Below are positions 33,028-42,637 of a stretch of 64,000 bases of DNA, one piece after another. Each line of letters opens with the position of its first letter. Position 1 is the stretch's first letter. Where the stretch lies: NCBI GenBank assembly GCA_024236015.1, contig JACKLK010000001.1, forward strand, positions 496,001-560,000. The letters are read 5' to 3'. The stretch comes from Rhodoferax sp. GTDB lineage: Bacteria; Pseudomonadota; Gammaproteobacteria; Burkholderiales; Burkholderiaceae_C. The notes beneath the pieces are model-generated. The model saw only the letters and a list, made by a program, of their open reading frames with translations, ran no database searches and had not been told where the DNA came from. The translations under genes were made by a program, and so were the position numbers.

Positions 33028-36000
33028 ATGCATTGGTTGTCGCAGAACGTCGAAGAACTCGTGGCCATCGCCGGCCGGCAGGCCGGCAGCGGGGACGGCG
33101 TCGACGTGGTCGTGGTGGGCTCGGGCTACGGCGGTGCCGTTGCCGCCATGCGTTTCGCCCAGGCCGGGCGCACGGTGTTCGTGCTCGAGCGCGGCCGGGA
33201 ATACGTGGCCGGCGAGTTCCCGAACGACCTGAGCCAGGCCGGCGGGCACGTGCGGGTCGAGGCCGCCGCGCAGACCGGTGTCTCGGTCATGGGCAACGAA
33301 GACGCCTTGTTCGACTTTCGCATCGGCCTGCGCGCCGGTGCGCTGGTGGGCAACGGGCTGGGCGGCGGCAGCCTGATCAACGCGGCGGTCGGGCTGGAGC
33401 CTGCGCCGCAGGTGTTTCGCCAGCCGACCTGGCCGACGGCGCTGCGCCAAGAGGACCTGTCACCCTGGTTCGCCACGGCGCGCGCCATGCTCGAGGTCCG
33501 CACCCCCGCGGCCGCCGGCCCGTCCGGCCTGGCCGATGGCGCGCGCTTCGATCTGCGCCAGACGGCCAAGTACCAGCGGCTGCACGACCTCGGCCGGGTC
33601 GCCGCCAAGGGCAGGGCCCAGGTCGACCGCGGTCGCAACGTGGTGGCCCGCTTCGAGGCGGCGCCACTGGCGATCCAGATCGACGGCACGCCGCGCACCG
33701 ACCGCGGTCCCCGCGCCAACTGCACCGGTTGCGGCGACTGCGTCACCGGCTGCAATGTCGACGCCAAGCTCAGCCTGACCAAGACCTACCTGCCCGCGGC
33801 CTTCCAGGCGGGCGCGAAGATGTTCACCGGCGTCAGCGTGTTGACGGTGCAGCACGACCCCGCGGGTTCGGCGGCATTCCCGTGGCTGCTGCGCTGGGTG
33901 CGCACCGGTGAACGTCGCCTGCAGCACCAGCGCGCCGCGGCGACGACGGATGGCCCCGAGGCGCAGGACGACTGGGTGCTGCAGCTGCGCGCCCGCACCG
34001 TCATCCTGGCGGCCGGCACCTTCGGCTCCACCGAGATTCTGCTGCGTTCGCAGGCGCGGGGACTGTCCGTGCCGTCGGCGGCCCTCGGCGTGCGCGTCTC
34101 CGGCAACGGCGACGACGTGTCGGCAGCCTGCAAGCTCGATGCCGACGCCAACGCGGTCGGGCAGGGCTGCGCTGCGCCATCGGCGCAGCCGCCCGGGCCG
34201 ACGATCTCGGGCATCCTGCGTTTCGAAGATACCGACGACCTGACCCGCAGCACGCTGATCGAGGACGGCGCCGCGCCCGGATTGACGCGCGAGTTCTTCC
34301 ACGAGCTGCTCGCAACGCTGGGAGCGGTGGCGCAACTGGATCGGTTCGGCCTCGACAAGCGCGACGGCGGAGATCCCCTGGCCCTGCAGCCGCAGCTGCT
34401 GCGGCGCAGCCTGTTGTTGCTCGGCATCGGCCATGACACCGCCTCGGGGCGGATCCAGCTCGATGCGGCCAGCGACCGGGTCCGGTGGGAATGGACCGGC
34501 ACGGGCACGGAACCGGTGGCAGCCCTGCATGAGTCGCGCGTCGCGGGCATCCGCCGGCTCGGCGGGATCCATCTTCGCAATCCGGCCAGCGGGGTATTGC
34601 CCGGCGCGGTCGGCGACCTGCTGACCGGGCCGGCCATCGGCGGCGCCTTGTTCACCGTGCATCCGCTGGGCGGGTGCCGCATGGCCGACACGCCGCACAG
34701 CGGCGTCGTCGACGACACCGGCGCGGTGTACCGGGCCGACGGGACGGTGCACGACGGCCTGTTCGTGATGGACGGCTCGGTGATCCCGAGTGCGCTGGGC
34801 GTCAATCCGATGCTGACGATCACCGCGTTGGCGGAGCGCGCCTGCGCACGCATCCTTGCCGCTGGCGGCGAGCCGGCCGCGGCCAGGGCACCGACCGCGC
34901 CGGCGCCGCGCGCGTTGCCGGCGCCGGTGTCCGTACCGGCCTACCGGCGTACCGAAACCGTTGCCGCGGGTGCGGTGCTGCACGAGGTGTTGCGTGGGCC
35001 GGTGCAACTGCACGACGGCATCGCCTGCCTCGGGCGCGGCCCGGCCAAGGCCGCCTTGCACCTGCGCCTGCCGGTACCGGACTGGGGCGCCCTGTTCGCC
35101 GATGCGCAGCACCGGGTCACGATCGACGCGGCGCCCGACGACGACACCGATCCCTCGTCGTGGCTGGATCTGCAAGGCCCGCAGCAGGCCCTGTGTTGCC
35201 TGCGGGTGCGCTCGGGCACCGTCACGCTGTTCCGGCCGCTGGCCGATGCCGGCCGGGCGCGGGCCGGCCGCTTCCTGCGGCTGGCCCTGACCTACCTGAT
35301 CGGGCGCTGGTGGCCCGATGCCTGCAAGGCGCCGCCGTCCGACGAGCCCCTGGTGCGTCGGTGGTGGCGGCGGGCGCGCGCCTGCTGGCTGGCGGGCAAG
35401 GGCCTGGCGCATGCGACCGAGGTGCGGCTGTTCGAGTACCGATTGCAGCTGCAGGCCGACGACGGCATGTGTTACGAGCTGACCGCGTGCAAGCGCATCG
35501 ACGGGGCGGCCCGCTGGTCGCAGCTCGCCGCCTGGTTGTCGGCCCGGCGCCGTCACGGAGGCTGGCCGGTCCTGCAACGGCCCAGCGTGTGGCAGCAACT
35601 GGGCCAATTGCCGTTCGAACTGCGGCGCGCGGACGGCAGCGCGCGCGCGCCCGGGGCCGTGGTGCTGACCGGCACGCTCACGCTCGATGTGATCGACGTG
35701 ATGCGCCGCGTATTGCCCCAGATGGGGGACAGCCGCGACTTCCTCGGGGCCCTGTTCGCGTCGGCGGCCTACCCGATGTTGCTGCTGCGGTACCTGCTCA
35801 CGGCGCGGCTGCTGGATTTCCGGGCTCCCGACTACCGGCCCGACCTGCCGCCGCACGACCCGGCGCTGGCGCCACCACGCGACGACGTGTTCGAACTGCT
35901 GCGGCCCGGCAACCTGTTCGCGCCGATCCCGGTGCGCGGCGGCACGGTCACGCCCGAGCTCCCGGTACGGCTCGAGGTGCGGCGCAGCCTGGGCGCCGAG

Positions 36001-39000
36001 CCGACGGAGCGGGTCCGCATCGGCTTGATCCGTTATCGCCAGCCGGTCGTGCGGTGGGCACAGGACGCCAGCGGCGTGTTTCGCGCACGCAGCATCGTGT
36101 TGCTCAACGGGTTTGCGCAGTCGACCCGGGCGTTTGTTGCTCCCGAGCTGGGCTCGGGTTGCCTGGCGTCGATGCTGTTCGATGCGGGCTGGGACGTCTG
36201 GCTGCTCGAATACCGGGTCAGTCCGCTGCTCGACGCGTCGGCGCAATACGCGACCATGGACGACATTGCGGCATTCGACATTCCCGCGGCGGTCGAACAC
36301 ATCGTGCGCACACTGGCGGTGCAAGAGGGCAAGCCGGCCAGTCGCATCCAGATCGCGGCCTACAGCCATTGCGTGGGGTCGGCGTCGCTGGCCATGTCCA
36401 TCCTGGGCGGGTATCTGCGTTTGCCCTACCAGCCGCCGCACGCGGGCGCGGAGCCGCCGCCCGAGCTCAGCCGCCTGTCGGCCGTGTCGTTCTCGCAGTT
36501 CCTGCCATTCGTCATCGGCTCGCAGACGGCGCAGCAGCGCCTGCAGCTGGTGGCGTTCCTGCAGAACGTGCTCGGCCGCGACATGGTCGAGTTCACCGCG
36601 GGCGCGGTACAGCCGGATCTGGTCCATGCGCTGCTCGACCGGGTCTTTGCCAGCCTGCACTACGCGCACGACGAACAATGCCCGCACGAGCGGCACGATC
36701 TGCGTCTGCTGCAGCCGGACAGCACCACCTGCAAACGCATGGCCGGCCTGTTGAGCCGCCTGTTCAAGCACGATCAACTGGACGCCCGGACGCATGAGCG
36801 GCTGGACTGGTATTTCGGCCGTACCAACCTCGGCGTGTTCCTGCATGGCGTCAAGTGCGTCGAATACGAGCGGCTGGTCAACGCCGAAGGCCAGAACGCC
36901 TACGCGACGGACACGCGGCTGCGCCAGCGGCTGACGATGCCGCTGCTGCTGCAACACGGCATGGAGAACGTGTTGTTCGACGCGGAGTCGCTGGGGCGCT
37001 CGCACAACCAGTTGCTGCGCGCCTTCGGCCAGGACGCCGCGCACAGCCGGGTCGCGATCCAGCCCTTGCCCGGTTACGCCCATTTCGATTGCACCATCGG
37101 GCGCAACGCCCCGAGCGAGATCTTCCCCCGGGTCGTCGGTTTCTTCGACGAAAGCCACCGCGTACCGGCGCCGATACCCAATGGCTCCAGCGTGTGCACC
37201 CGGGCGCGGCTGGCGCGCACCGGGCCCATCGTCGGCTGGGTCCGTCCCGCGGGCGAGGGCCGGGTGAGGGTCCGGGTCTGGATCGAACTCGACACCACGT
37301 CGGTGGACGAGCCGGTGGCGGCGATGACCGACGTTCGTTACCGCACGGACACGCAGACCTGCCGCGAGGTCCGCGCCTGGGCGTACCAGGAACACCACCT
37401 GGCGGTCGGCGACATTGCCGGGCCGTCATGGCCGCCGGATTCCCGGCGGCGCGAGGCCAAGATCGTGCATGCACTGGCCGATGTCGAGGTGCCGGCCGAC
37501 GCCCATGACCTGTGTATCCGCATGTTCGGCGTGTACCGGTTCATCATTCCGCCGACGGCCGGCGCGGGACCGGATGCCGTGCCGTCGGGTTTCCCGGCCG
37601 ACTGGGGCCGGCCGATGTCACTGGGCGACGTGGGTTCGGGCTGGGATCCGCTGGGTTCGCCGCTGCTGGTGCGTGTTGCGCGGCCGGTCGCGGCCACGGC
37701 CGCGCATGCCGTACCGCACGGCGGCCTGTCCGGGCCGCCATCGGACAGCGCCTGCCCGATGCCGCCGGTCGGGACCCATGCCGGCACAGGCGAGCCTGCC
37801 GCTGGCGAGCCGGTGTGCTGCCTGTTCCCGCTGTCGGCCGACGTGGCGGATCGATTGCTGGCGACGCTCGAGGCATCGCTGCAGAACCGCCGGACCATTG
37901 CGATGCGCGCCGATCCCGGCACCTTGTCGCGCCAGATGCGCAGCACCCGCGCGCTGCTCGAATGCGAGGTACGGCTGGGTCCGGCCCAACTGGGCGCGGG
38001 CGGCGATGCCGCGTCCTTCCTCGCCGCCGGTTGTCGCCACCCCGGCATCACCGGCTTCGAGGTCCGGCGCGCGGACCGCAGCCTGAATGACATCGCCACC
38101 GATGCCGCGGCGCACGCGAGCTGCATGTTCATGCTCGGCGACCAGGTCTATGCCGATGCCCGTGCCGGCCTGATGGACACCGCCTCGGTCATCGAGCGCC
38201 TGGTGCCGCGCTACCGCACGGCCTTCGGTTCGCCCGGATTCCGGCGCGTCGCCGCGCGCGTGCCGCTGGTGATGGTGCCGGACGACCACGAGATCGAGGA
38301 AGCCTGGTCGGGCGAGCATCTGGCGGCCGGCCGCGAGGCGCAACTGCTGCGCGAGAACGCCGCCACCCTGTTCGCCAGCTTCCAGCGCGCCCATGGCCCG
38401 GACCACGACCCTTCGTCGCCCGCGTCGGCGAACAGCTATTTGATCGACGGGCCCGCATGTGCTTTCGTCGTGCTCGATACCCGTTTCGACCGCTGGACCC
38501 GGCCGCAGCCCGTCATGCTCAGCCCGGCCACCTGGCAGTGGCTGGAGGACAGTCTGGTCCGGTTGCAGGCGCACTACGGCGACCGTCCGAAGTTCATCAT
38601 GTCCGGCTCGGTCTTCGCGCCCGGCCTGCACGCGGGGCAGGGGCGGTTTCCCGCCGGCGGCGTCGACGGCTGGCAGCAGTTCCACGCCGAGCGGGTGCGG
38701 ATGTTGCGCATGCTGATGGTGCGGCGTATCCGCAACGTGGTGTTCCTGTCCAGCGACTACCACTGCAGCGCGGTGGCGCATCTGACGGCCGGCGGTGCGT
38801 CCGGCTTCAGCGCCTGGGCGGTGGTGGCCCCGCCGCTGCATGCGCCGATGCGTTTCGCGAATACGCAGCCGCACGAGCTGCTGGCCGAGGAGCAGGTGCG
38901 GGTGCCCGGCCATGCCGACGTGTCGATCGTGCTGCAGCGCAGCTGGAGCGGGGAGGGCTGGCTGCAATGCGCGCTGCAATCGGGTCCGCAGAGCGCCGGC

Positions 39001-39099
39001 TGGGACCTGCGGCTGCGTTTCGATCTGCGCGACCTCGACAGCGGCGTGCGCACGTCGCAGCAATACGACGTGGCGCTACCGGTTCGCGCTGCGCCCTAG
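33028..39099 (+). CDS. Giant fusion: GMC oxidoreductase + alpha/beta hydrolase + PhoD-like phosphatase
   Basis: 2023 residues in one uninterrupted frame. Residues about 25-610 are a GMC flavoenzyme of the cholesterol-oxidase-like group: FAD motif VVVGSGYGGAVAAMRFA, catalytic H545 in VHPLGGCRMAD, C-terminal MDGSVIPSALGVNPMLTI. It also has C232-x2-C235-x2-C238-x3-C242. Residues about 645-1000 match nothing I recognise. Residues about 1015-1385 are an alpha/beta hydrolase whose elbow reads YSHCVGS, with Cys1115 in the nucleophile place and H1352 (GYAHFDC). Residues about 1640-1960 are PhoD-like: GDQVYAD (D1705, Y1708), DDHEIEEAW (D1752-W1760), SSDYHC (H1912). No signal peptide is evident. Suggested role: stepwise oxidation and hydrolysis of a lipid or sterol-like ester. 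The gene follows a two-component pair. Confidence 0.88.
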   Translation: MHWLSQNVEELVAIAGRQAGSGDGVDVVVVGSGYGGAVAAMRFAQAGRTVFVLERGREYVAGEFPNDLSQAGGHVRVEAAAQTGVSVMGNEDALFDFRIGLRAGALVGNGLGGGSLINAAVGLEPAPQVFRQPTWPTALRQEDLSPWFATARAMLEVRTPAAAGPSGLADGARFDLRQTAKYQRLHDLGRVAAKGRAQVDRGRNVVARFEAAPLAIQIDGTPRTDRGPRANCTGCGDCVTGCNVDAKLSLTKTYLPAAFQAGAKMFTGVSVLTVQHDPAGSAAFPWLLRWVRTGERRLQHQRAAATTDGPEAQDDWVLQLRARTVILAAGTFGSTEILLRSQARGLSVPSAALGVRVSGNGDDVSAACKLDADANAVGQGCAAPSAQPPGPTISGILRFEDTDDLTRSTLIEDGAAPGLTREFFHELLATLGAVAQLDRFGLDKRDGGDPLALQPQLLRRSLLLLGIGHDTASGRIQLDAASDRVRWEWTGTGTEPVAALHESRVAGIRRLGGIHLRNPASGVLPGAVGDLLTGPAIGGALFTVHPLGGCRMADTPHSGVVDDTGAVYRADGTVHDGLFVMDGSVIPSALGVNPMLTITALAERACARILAAGGEPAAARAPTAPAPRALPAPVSVPAYRRTETVAAGAVLHEVLRGPVQLHDGIACLGRGPAKAALHLRLPVPDWGALFADAQHRVTIDAAPDDDTDPSSWLDLQGPQQALCCLRVRSGTVTLFRPLADAGRARAGRFLRLALTYLIGRWWPDACKAPPSDEPLVRRWWRRARACWLAGKGLAHATEVRLFEYRLQLQADDGMCYELTACKRIDGAARWSQLAAWLSARRRHGGWPVLQRPSVWQQLGQLPFELRRADGSARAPGAVVLTGTLTLDVIDVMRRVLPQMGDSRDFLGALFASAAYPMLLLRYLLTARLLDFRAPDYRPDLPPHDPALAPPRDDVFELLRPGNLFAPIPVRGGTVTPELPVRLEVRRSLGAEPTERVRIGLIRYRQPVVRWAQDASGVFRARSIVLLNGFAQSTRAFVAPELGSGCLASMLFDAGWDVWLLEYRVSPLLDASAQYATMDDIAAFDIPAAVEHIVRTLAVQEGKPASRIQIAAYSHCVGSASLAMSILGGYLRLPYQPPHAGAEPPPELSRLSAVSFSQFLPFVIGSQTAQQRLQLVAFLQNVLGRDMVEFTAGAVQPDLVHALLDRVFASLHYAHDEQCPHERHDLRLLQPDSTTCKRMAGLLSRLFKHDQLDARTHERLDWYFGRTNLGVFLHGVKCVEYERLVNAEGQNAYATDTRLRQRLTMPLLLQHGMENVLFDAESLGRSHNQLLRAFGQDAAHSRVAIQPLPGYAHFDCTIGRNAPSEIFPRVVGFFDESHRVPAPIPNGSSVCTRARLARTGPIVGWVRPAGEGRVRVRVWIELDTTSVDEPVAAMTDVRYRTDTQTCREVRAWAYQEHHLAVGDIAGPSWPPDSRRREAKIVHALADVEVPADAHDLCIRMFGVYRFIIPPTAGAGPDAVPSGFPADWGRPMSLGDVGSGWDPLGSPLLVRVARPVAATAAHAVPHGGLSGPPSDSACPMPPVGTHAGTGEPAAGEPVCCLFPLSADVADRLLATLEASLQNRRTIAMRADPGTLSRQMRSTRALLECEVRLGPAQLGAGGDAASFLAAGCRHPGITGFEVRRADRSLNDIATDAAAHASCMFMLGDQVYADARAGLMDTASVIERLVPRYRTAFGSPGFRRVAARVPLVMVPDDHEIEEAWSGEHLAAGREAQLLRENAATLFASFQRAHGPDHDPSSPASANSYLIDGPACAFVVLDTRFDRWTRPQPVMLSPATWQWLEDSLVRLQAHYGDRPKFIMSGSVFAPGLHAGQGRFPAGGVDGWQQFHAERVRMLRMLMVRRIRNVVFLSSDYHCSAVAHLTAGGASGFSAWAVVAPPLHAPMRFANTQPHELLAEEQVRVPGHADVSIVLQRSWSGEGWLQCALQSGPQSAGWDLRLRFDLRDLDSGVRTSQQYDVALPVRAAP

Positions 39100-39981
39100 G
39101 ATGTCGCCGATCAGCGCGTCCTTGTCGCGCCACAGCTGCTGTACCCAGGCCTGGTATTGCAGCCGCACGTCGGCGTCGCCGCTGTAGTCGGCGCCGATCA
39201 GGTGGGTCGGGATCGGCAACACGCGGGCGCGCACGACGACGCGGCGCATGCGACCCTGCAGGAAGTGCCAGAACGTCGGCGTGCCGTCCGGATAGACGAT
39301 GGTGATGTCGACGATGGCGCGGAACTTCTCGCCCATGGCATTGAGCGCCAGTGCCATGCCACCGGCCTTGGGCTTGAGCAGGTACCGATACGGGGACTGC
39401 TGGCGCGCGTGTTTGGCCGGCGTGAACCGGGTGCCTTCGAGAAAGTTCATCACGCTGGTGGGCACCAGCGCGAACTTGGCGCAGGCGCGGCGTGTCGTCT
39501 CCTGGTCCTTGCCGCGCATCTCCGGGTGTTTCTTCAGGTAGTCCTCGCTGTGCCGGCGCATGAACGGAAAATCCAGTGCCCACCAGGCCAGGCCCATCAC
39601 CGGCACCCAGATCAGCTGCTGCTTGAGGAAGAACTTGAGCAGCGGGATCCTGCGGTTGAGCAGATGCTGCAGCACCAGAATGTCGACCCAGGACTGGTGG
39701 TTGCTGCTCACCATGTACCAGCTGTCCGGCTCCAGGTCCTCGAAGCCCTGCACGTCCCACTGCGTGCGCTGTGTCAACGCCATCCAGGCGCTGTTGCAGC
39801 TGATCCAGGCCTCGGCGATCCACAACAGCACCGGCGCCAGTGCCTTCTGTGCCGCGGTGAACGGCAGCAGCAGCTTGACCATCGAGAACACCAGCAGGAT
39901 GGGCACCCAGAACAAGGCGTTGAGCACCATCAGCACGCTGGCGATGGCGCCCACCAGCAGCGGCGGCAATCCGTTGAGCAT
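39076..39981 (-). CDS. Membrane-associated lysophospholipid acyltransferase-like protein (PlsC/YihG type)
   Basis: 301 residues. An N-terminal membrane segment (VGAIASVLMVLNALFWVPILLVFSMVKLL) precedes the acyltransferase motifs: block I NHQSWVDIL (H-x4-D), block II region FPFMRRHSED, block III FLEGTRFTP, block IV VYPDGTP. The pattern matches YihG/YcjN-like acyltransferases that transfer acyl chains to lysophospholipid. The start at 39981 overlaps the hydratase stop by one base (TGATG-like), so they are coupled. The 3' end overlaps the giant fusion gene by 24 nt on the opposite strand. Confidence 0.9.
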   Translation of the reverse strand: MLNGLPPLLVGAIASVLMVLNALFWVPILLVFSMVKLLLPFTAAQKALAPVLLWIAEAWISCNSAWMALTQRTQWDVQGFEDLEPDSWYMVSSNHQSWVDILVLQHLLNRRIPLLKFFLKQQLIWVPVMGLAWWALDFPFMRRHSEDYLKKHPEMRGKDQETTRRACAKFALVPTSVMNFLEGTRFTPAKHARQQSPYRYLLKPKAGGMALALNAMGEKFRAIVDITIVYPDGTPTFWHFLQGRMRRVVVRARVLPIPTHLIGADYSGDADVRLQYQAWVQQLWRDKDALIGDILGRSANR

Positions 39982-40892
39982 CAGGCGGCTCCGGTGTCGC
40001 GTTGCCGGTCCATCGCGCGTACCAGTGCGCGTGCCTCGTCGCCTTCGGGAATCGGCTTGCCGCTGTCGCGCCACTGCACCGCGGACTTGAATCCGTGTTG
40101 CTGCGCATGGCGGCGAAACCACAGGCCCTCGGGGTTGTGCCGGGTGATGCCGTCGAACACGGTTGCCATCTGCTGGCTCTGCTCCAGCCCCATGGCCAGC
40201 ATGACCTGGTTCACGACCATCTTGTGCATGGCCAGGTGCGATGCGGGCACGCCGGCAATCCGTGTGGCCAGCGCCATCGTCGCCGCGTCGAGCCGCTCGC
40301 CCGGCACGCAGTCGTTGGCCAGGCCCCAGGCCAGCGCGGTGTGGCCATCGATGGTGTCGCCGGTGAACATCAGCTGCTTGGCACGGGTGGGCCCCAGCCG
40401 ATAGGTCCACATCGCGGTGGTCGGGCAGCCCCAGACGCGCGTGGGCATGTAGCCGATACGGGCGTCCTCGGCCATCACCAGCAGGTCGCAGCACAGGGCG
40501 ATGTCGCTGCCGCCGGCCACCGCATGCCCGTGCACCTTGGCAATCGTCGGCTTGGCGCTGCGCCACAGGCTCATGAAGTCGTCGGTGTTGCGTTTCATGA
40601 AGGCGTAGTCGACCATCGGATCCCATGGGAACTGCTCCTGCTGGCAGGGATGGTCGATACGGCCTTCCCCGAACAGCGACAGGTCGTAACCGCCACAGAA
40701 GCCCTTGCCCGCGCCCTCGACGATGATGACGTGGATGGAAGGTTCGGCATTCGCCCATTCGACCGCGGCGCGCATCTCGCGCGGCGTCTCGTCATTGATG
40801 GCATTGAGCTTGTCCGGGCGGTTCAACAGCAGCCGGGCGACGCGCGGGTTGGCGTCATCGGCGTCGATGCGCAGCGTGGTGAAGGTCGGCAT
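39981..40892 (-). CDS. Enoyl-CoA hydratase / crotonase-family protein
   Basis: 303 residues. GFCGGYDLSLFGEG and HGHAVAGGSDIALCCDLLVMAEDARIGY are the CoA/oxyanion motifs; the acidic residues expected in the following helix are less typical (PTRVWGCPTTAMWTYRLGP). The insert GRIDHPCQQEQFPWDPMVDYAFMKRN is characteristic of a crotonase subgroup frequent in actinobacteria and Burkholderiales whose substrates are unknown. ATG at 40892 (MPTFTTLRIDADD). It precedes the acyltransferase gene with a one-base overlap. Confidence 0.88.
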   Translation of the reverse strand: MPTFTTLRIDADDANPRVARLLLNRPDKLNAINDETPREMRAAVEWANAEPSIHVIIVEGAGKGFCGGYDLSLFGEGRIDHPCQQEQFPWDPMVDYAFMKRNTDDFMSLWRSAKPTIAKVHGHAVAGGSDIALCCDLLVMAEDARIGYMPTRVWGCPTTAMWTYRLGPTRAKQLMFTGDTIDGHTALAWGLANDCVPGERLDAATMALATRIAGVPASHLAMHKMVVNQVMLAMGLEQSQQMATVFDGITRHNPEGLWFRRHAQQHGFKSAVQWRDSGKPIPEGDEARALVRAMDRQRDTGAA

Positions 40893-41012
40893 GGGTCTCC
40901 TCGAGGGTCGGCCGCCGCTGCCCGGGGTTCGGCGCGGCCTTCGGCAACTGTAGCAGCGCCGGCCGCGGGGCACGACACGCGGGAGGACGGCACCGGTCGG
41001 CGAGACGGCCGT

Positions 41013-42515
41013 TCAATCCGGCAGTTCGTCCAGGGGATGCACCGGGCGGCGCACCCGGGTGTGACCGAACGCGGCAAGGTCGAACGAGGTCAGGCCGTCG
41101 CCGCTGTCGATGACCAGGATCGTGCGGGCCATCGGGCCGAACGCGGCGCGGAAATGCTGCGACGACTTGACGACGACCAGGTCGTAGTGCGCCGGGTCGA
41201 GTCCGGCATGGGTGAAGAAGCCGGGATCGAGCACCTGATGGCGGGTCCCGGCCACGACGATGTCGATGCCGCCGACCCGCACCACGGCGGTCGGACCGAT
41301 GTCCAGCGTGATGCCGCGGCTCATCGGACCGGTAAACGTGAACTGCCCCGGTTGCACCGACACCACCTGCACCCGCAGCGCCAACGGGCCCAGGAAGGCA
41401 CCGCCGGAATGTCCGCCGAGCTGCACCCCCAGTGTCGCCCCCGGGCCGGCCGCGATGCAGGCCTGCAGCGTGGCCGGATCGCAGATCATGCCGAACGCGA
41501 CCCGGTCGATGCCGGCGTCGATCAGGGCTCCGAGCAGGGCCACCGAGTCTTCCAGGCCGCCGCCACCGGGGTTGTCGGCGCCATCGGCGACCAGGACCAT
41601 GCCGTCGCCGGGAAGCGCCAGCGCATCGGCGATCGCCGCCATGCCGGCCTGTAGCGGCAGGGGTTGCACCGTGGTACGCCGGCGGTCGCGCCAGATCCGT
41701 TCGAGCAGCGTCGCGGCGATCGGCGCGGTGTCGCGCAAGCCGGCCTTGCGGTCGTACACGATGACCACGCTCGGGCCGGCCGCGTCGATGTCGGCCCACG
41801 GAAAACCGGCGTTGATGCCGATGTCGAGCACGCCCGGCGTGCGGGCGCGCAGGCTGTCGGCATGGGCCAGGGTCTCGAGCATGGGCCCGGGCGCCGTCGT
41901 GCGGCCGTGGTCGAGCGCATCGATCATCGGGCCGCGCGCCACCGTGCACGCCGGTCGGATCTCGCCGTCCAGCGTGCGCGCGATCAGGTCGGCGCAGCGC
42001 TTGCCGGTGTCGTACTGGTCGACATGCGGATAGGTGCGGTAGGACACGATGACGCTGGCCCGTTGCGCCATCGCGTCGGTCACGTTCGCATGCAGGTCCA
42101 GTGTGATGCCGATCGGCAGATGCTCGCCCGCCACGGCGCGCAGGCGGCGCAGCAACTCGCCTTCGCCGTCGTCCACGTGTTCGGCCACCATGGCGCCGTG
42201 CAGGCACAACAGCACCGCGTCGAACGGCCGCTGGTCGCGCAGCGCGGCCTCGATGGTTCCGGCGATGGTGTCGAAGGCCTCGCGCGTGACCTTGCCCGAG
42301 GGTGTCGCGTCCGCCGCCACCGTGTGCACCAGGTCCCAGCCATGGCGGTGGCCGGCATCGATGAAGGCGCCCATCTCGGTCGCCGTACCCTGGAAATACG
42401 CAGGGATGTCGGCGCCGTGGCGCAGGCAACGCGCGGCGTAGGCGGCGAGGTCGGTGGGCAGCGGCGAGAAGGTATTGGTCTCGTGCTTGAACGCTGCGGC
42501 GAGGACGCGGGGCAT
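41013..42515 (-). CDS. M81-family metallopeptidase (MlrC-like)
   Basis: 500 residues. RVLAAAFKHETNTFSPLPTDL at the start, LCLHGAMVAEHVDDGEGELL and TLDLHANVT are the signature blocks of the MlrC/DUF1485 family; DLHAN and HGAM provide likely metal ligands. The C-terminal MlrC domain has VLIDSGDGLTSFD-like sequence (VIDSGDGLTSFD). The founding member opens linear microcystin, but most members sit beside transporters and act on unknown small peptides or cyclic compounds. It is divergent from the M20 peptidase gene 122 nt away, which suggests a shared function in peptide-like substrate breakdown. Confidence 0.9.
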   Translation of the reverse strand: MPRVLAAAFKHETNTFSPLPTDLAAYAARCLRHGADIPAYFQGTATEMGAFIDAGHRHGWDLVHTVAADATPSGKVTREAFDTIAGTIEAALRDQRPFDAVLLCLHGAMVAEHVDDGEGELLRRLRAVAGEHLPIGITLDLHANVTDAMAQRASVIVSYRTYPHVDQYDTGKRCADLIARTLDGEIRPACTVARGPMIDALDHGRTTAPGPMLETLAHADSLRARTPGVLDIGINAGFPWADIDAAGPSVVIVYDRKAGLRDTAPIAATLLERIWRDRRRTTVQPLPLQAGMAAIADALALPGDGMVLVADGADNPGGGGLEDSVALLGALIDAGIDRVAFGMICDPATLQACIAAGPGATLGVQLGGHSGGAFLGPLALRVQVVSVQPGQFTFTGPMSRGITLDIGPTAVVRVGGIDIVVAGTRHQVLDPGFFTHAGLDPAHYDLVVVKSSQHFRAAFGPMARTILVIDSGDGLTSFDLAAFGHTRVRRPVHPLDELPD

Positions 42516-42637
42516 GGTGGACGGTCTCCGGCAAGTCGGCGGACGATGACGACGACTGTACGGCAAACCGGGCGCGGGCCTATCATCCGTTGGCATGGCG
42601 GCTTGCCATCGACACATCGACGACGGGAGGATTTTCC

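Noticed and set aside
33460..37398. A 1312-codon open frame on the minus strand inside the giant fusion gene
   Set aside because: Composition is Arg/Gly/Ala/His-rich with no family motif; it is an antisense shadow of a high-GC gene with strong third-position bias.
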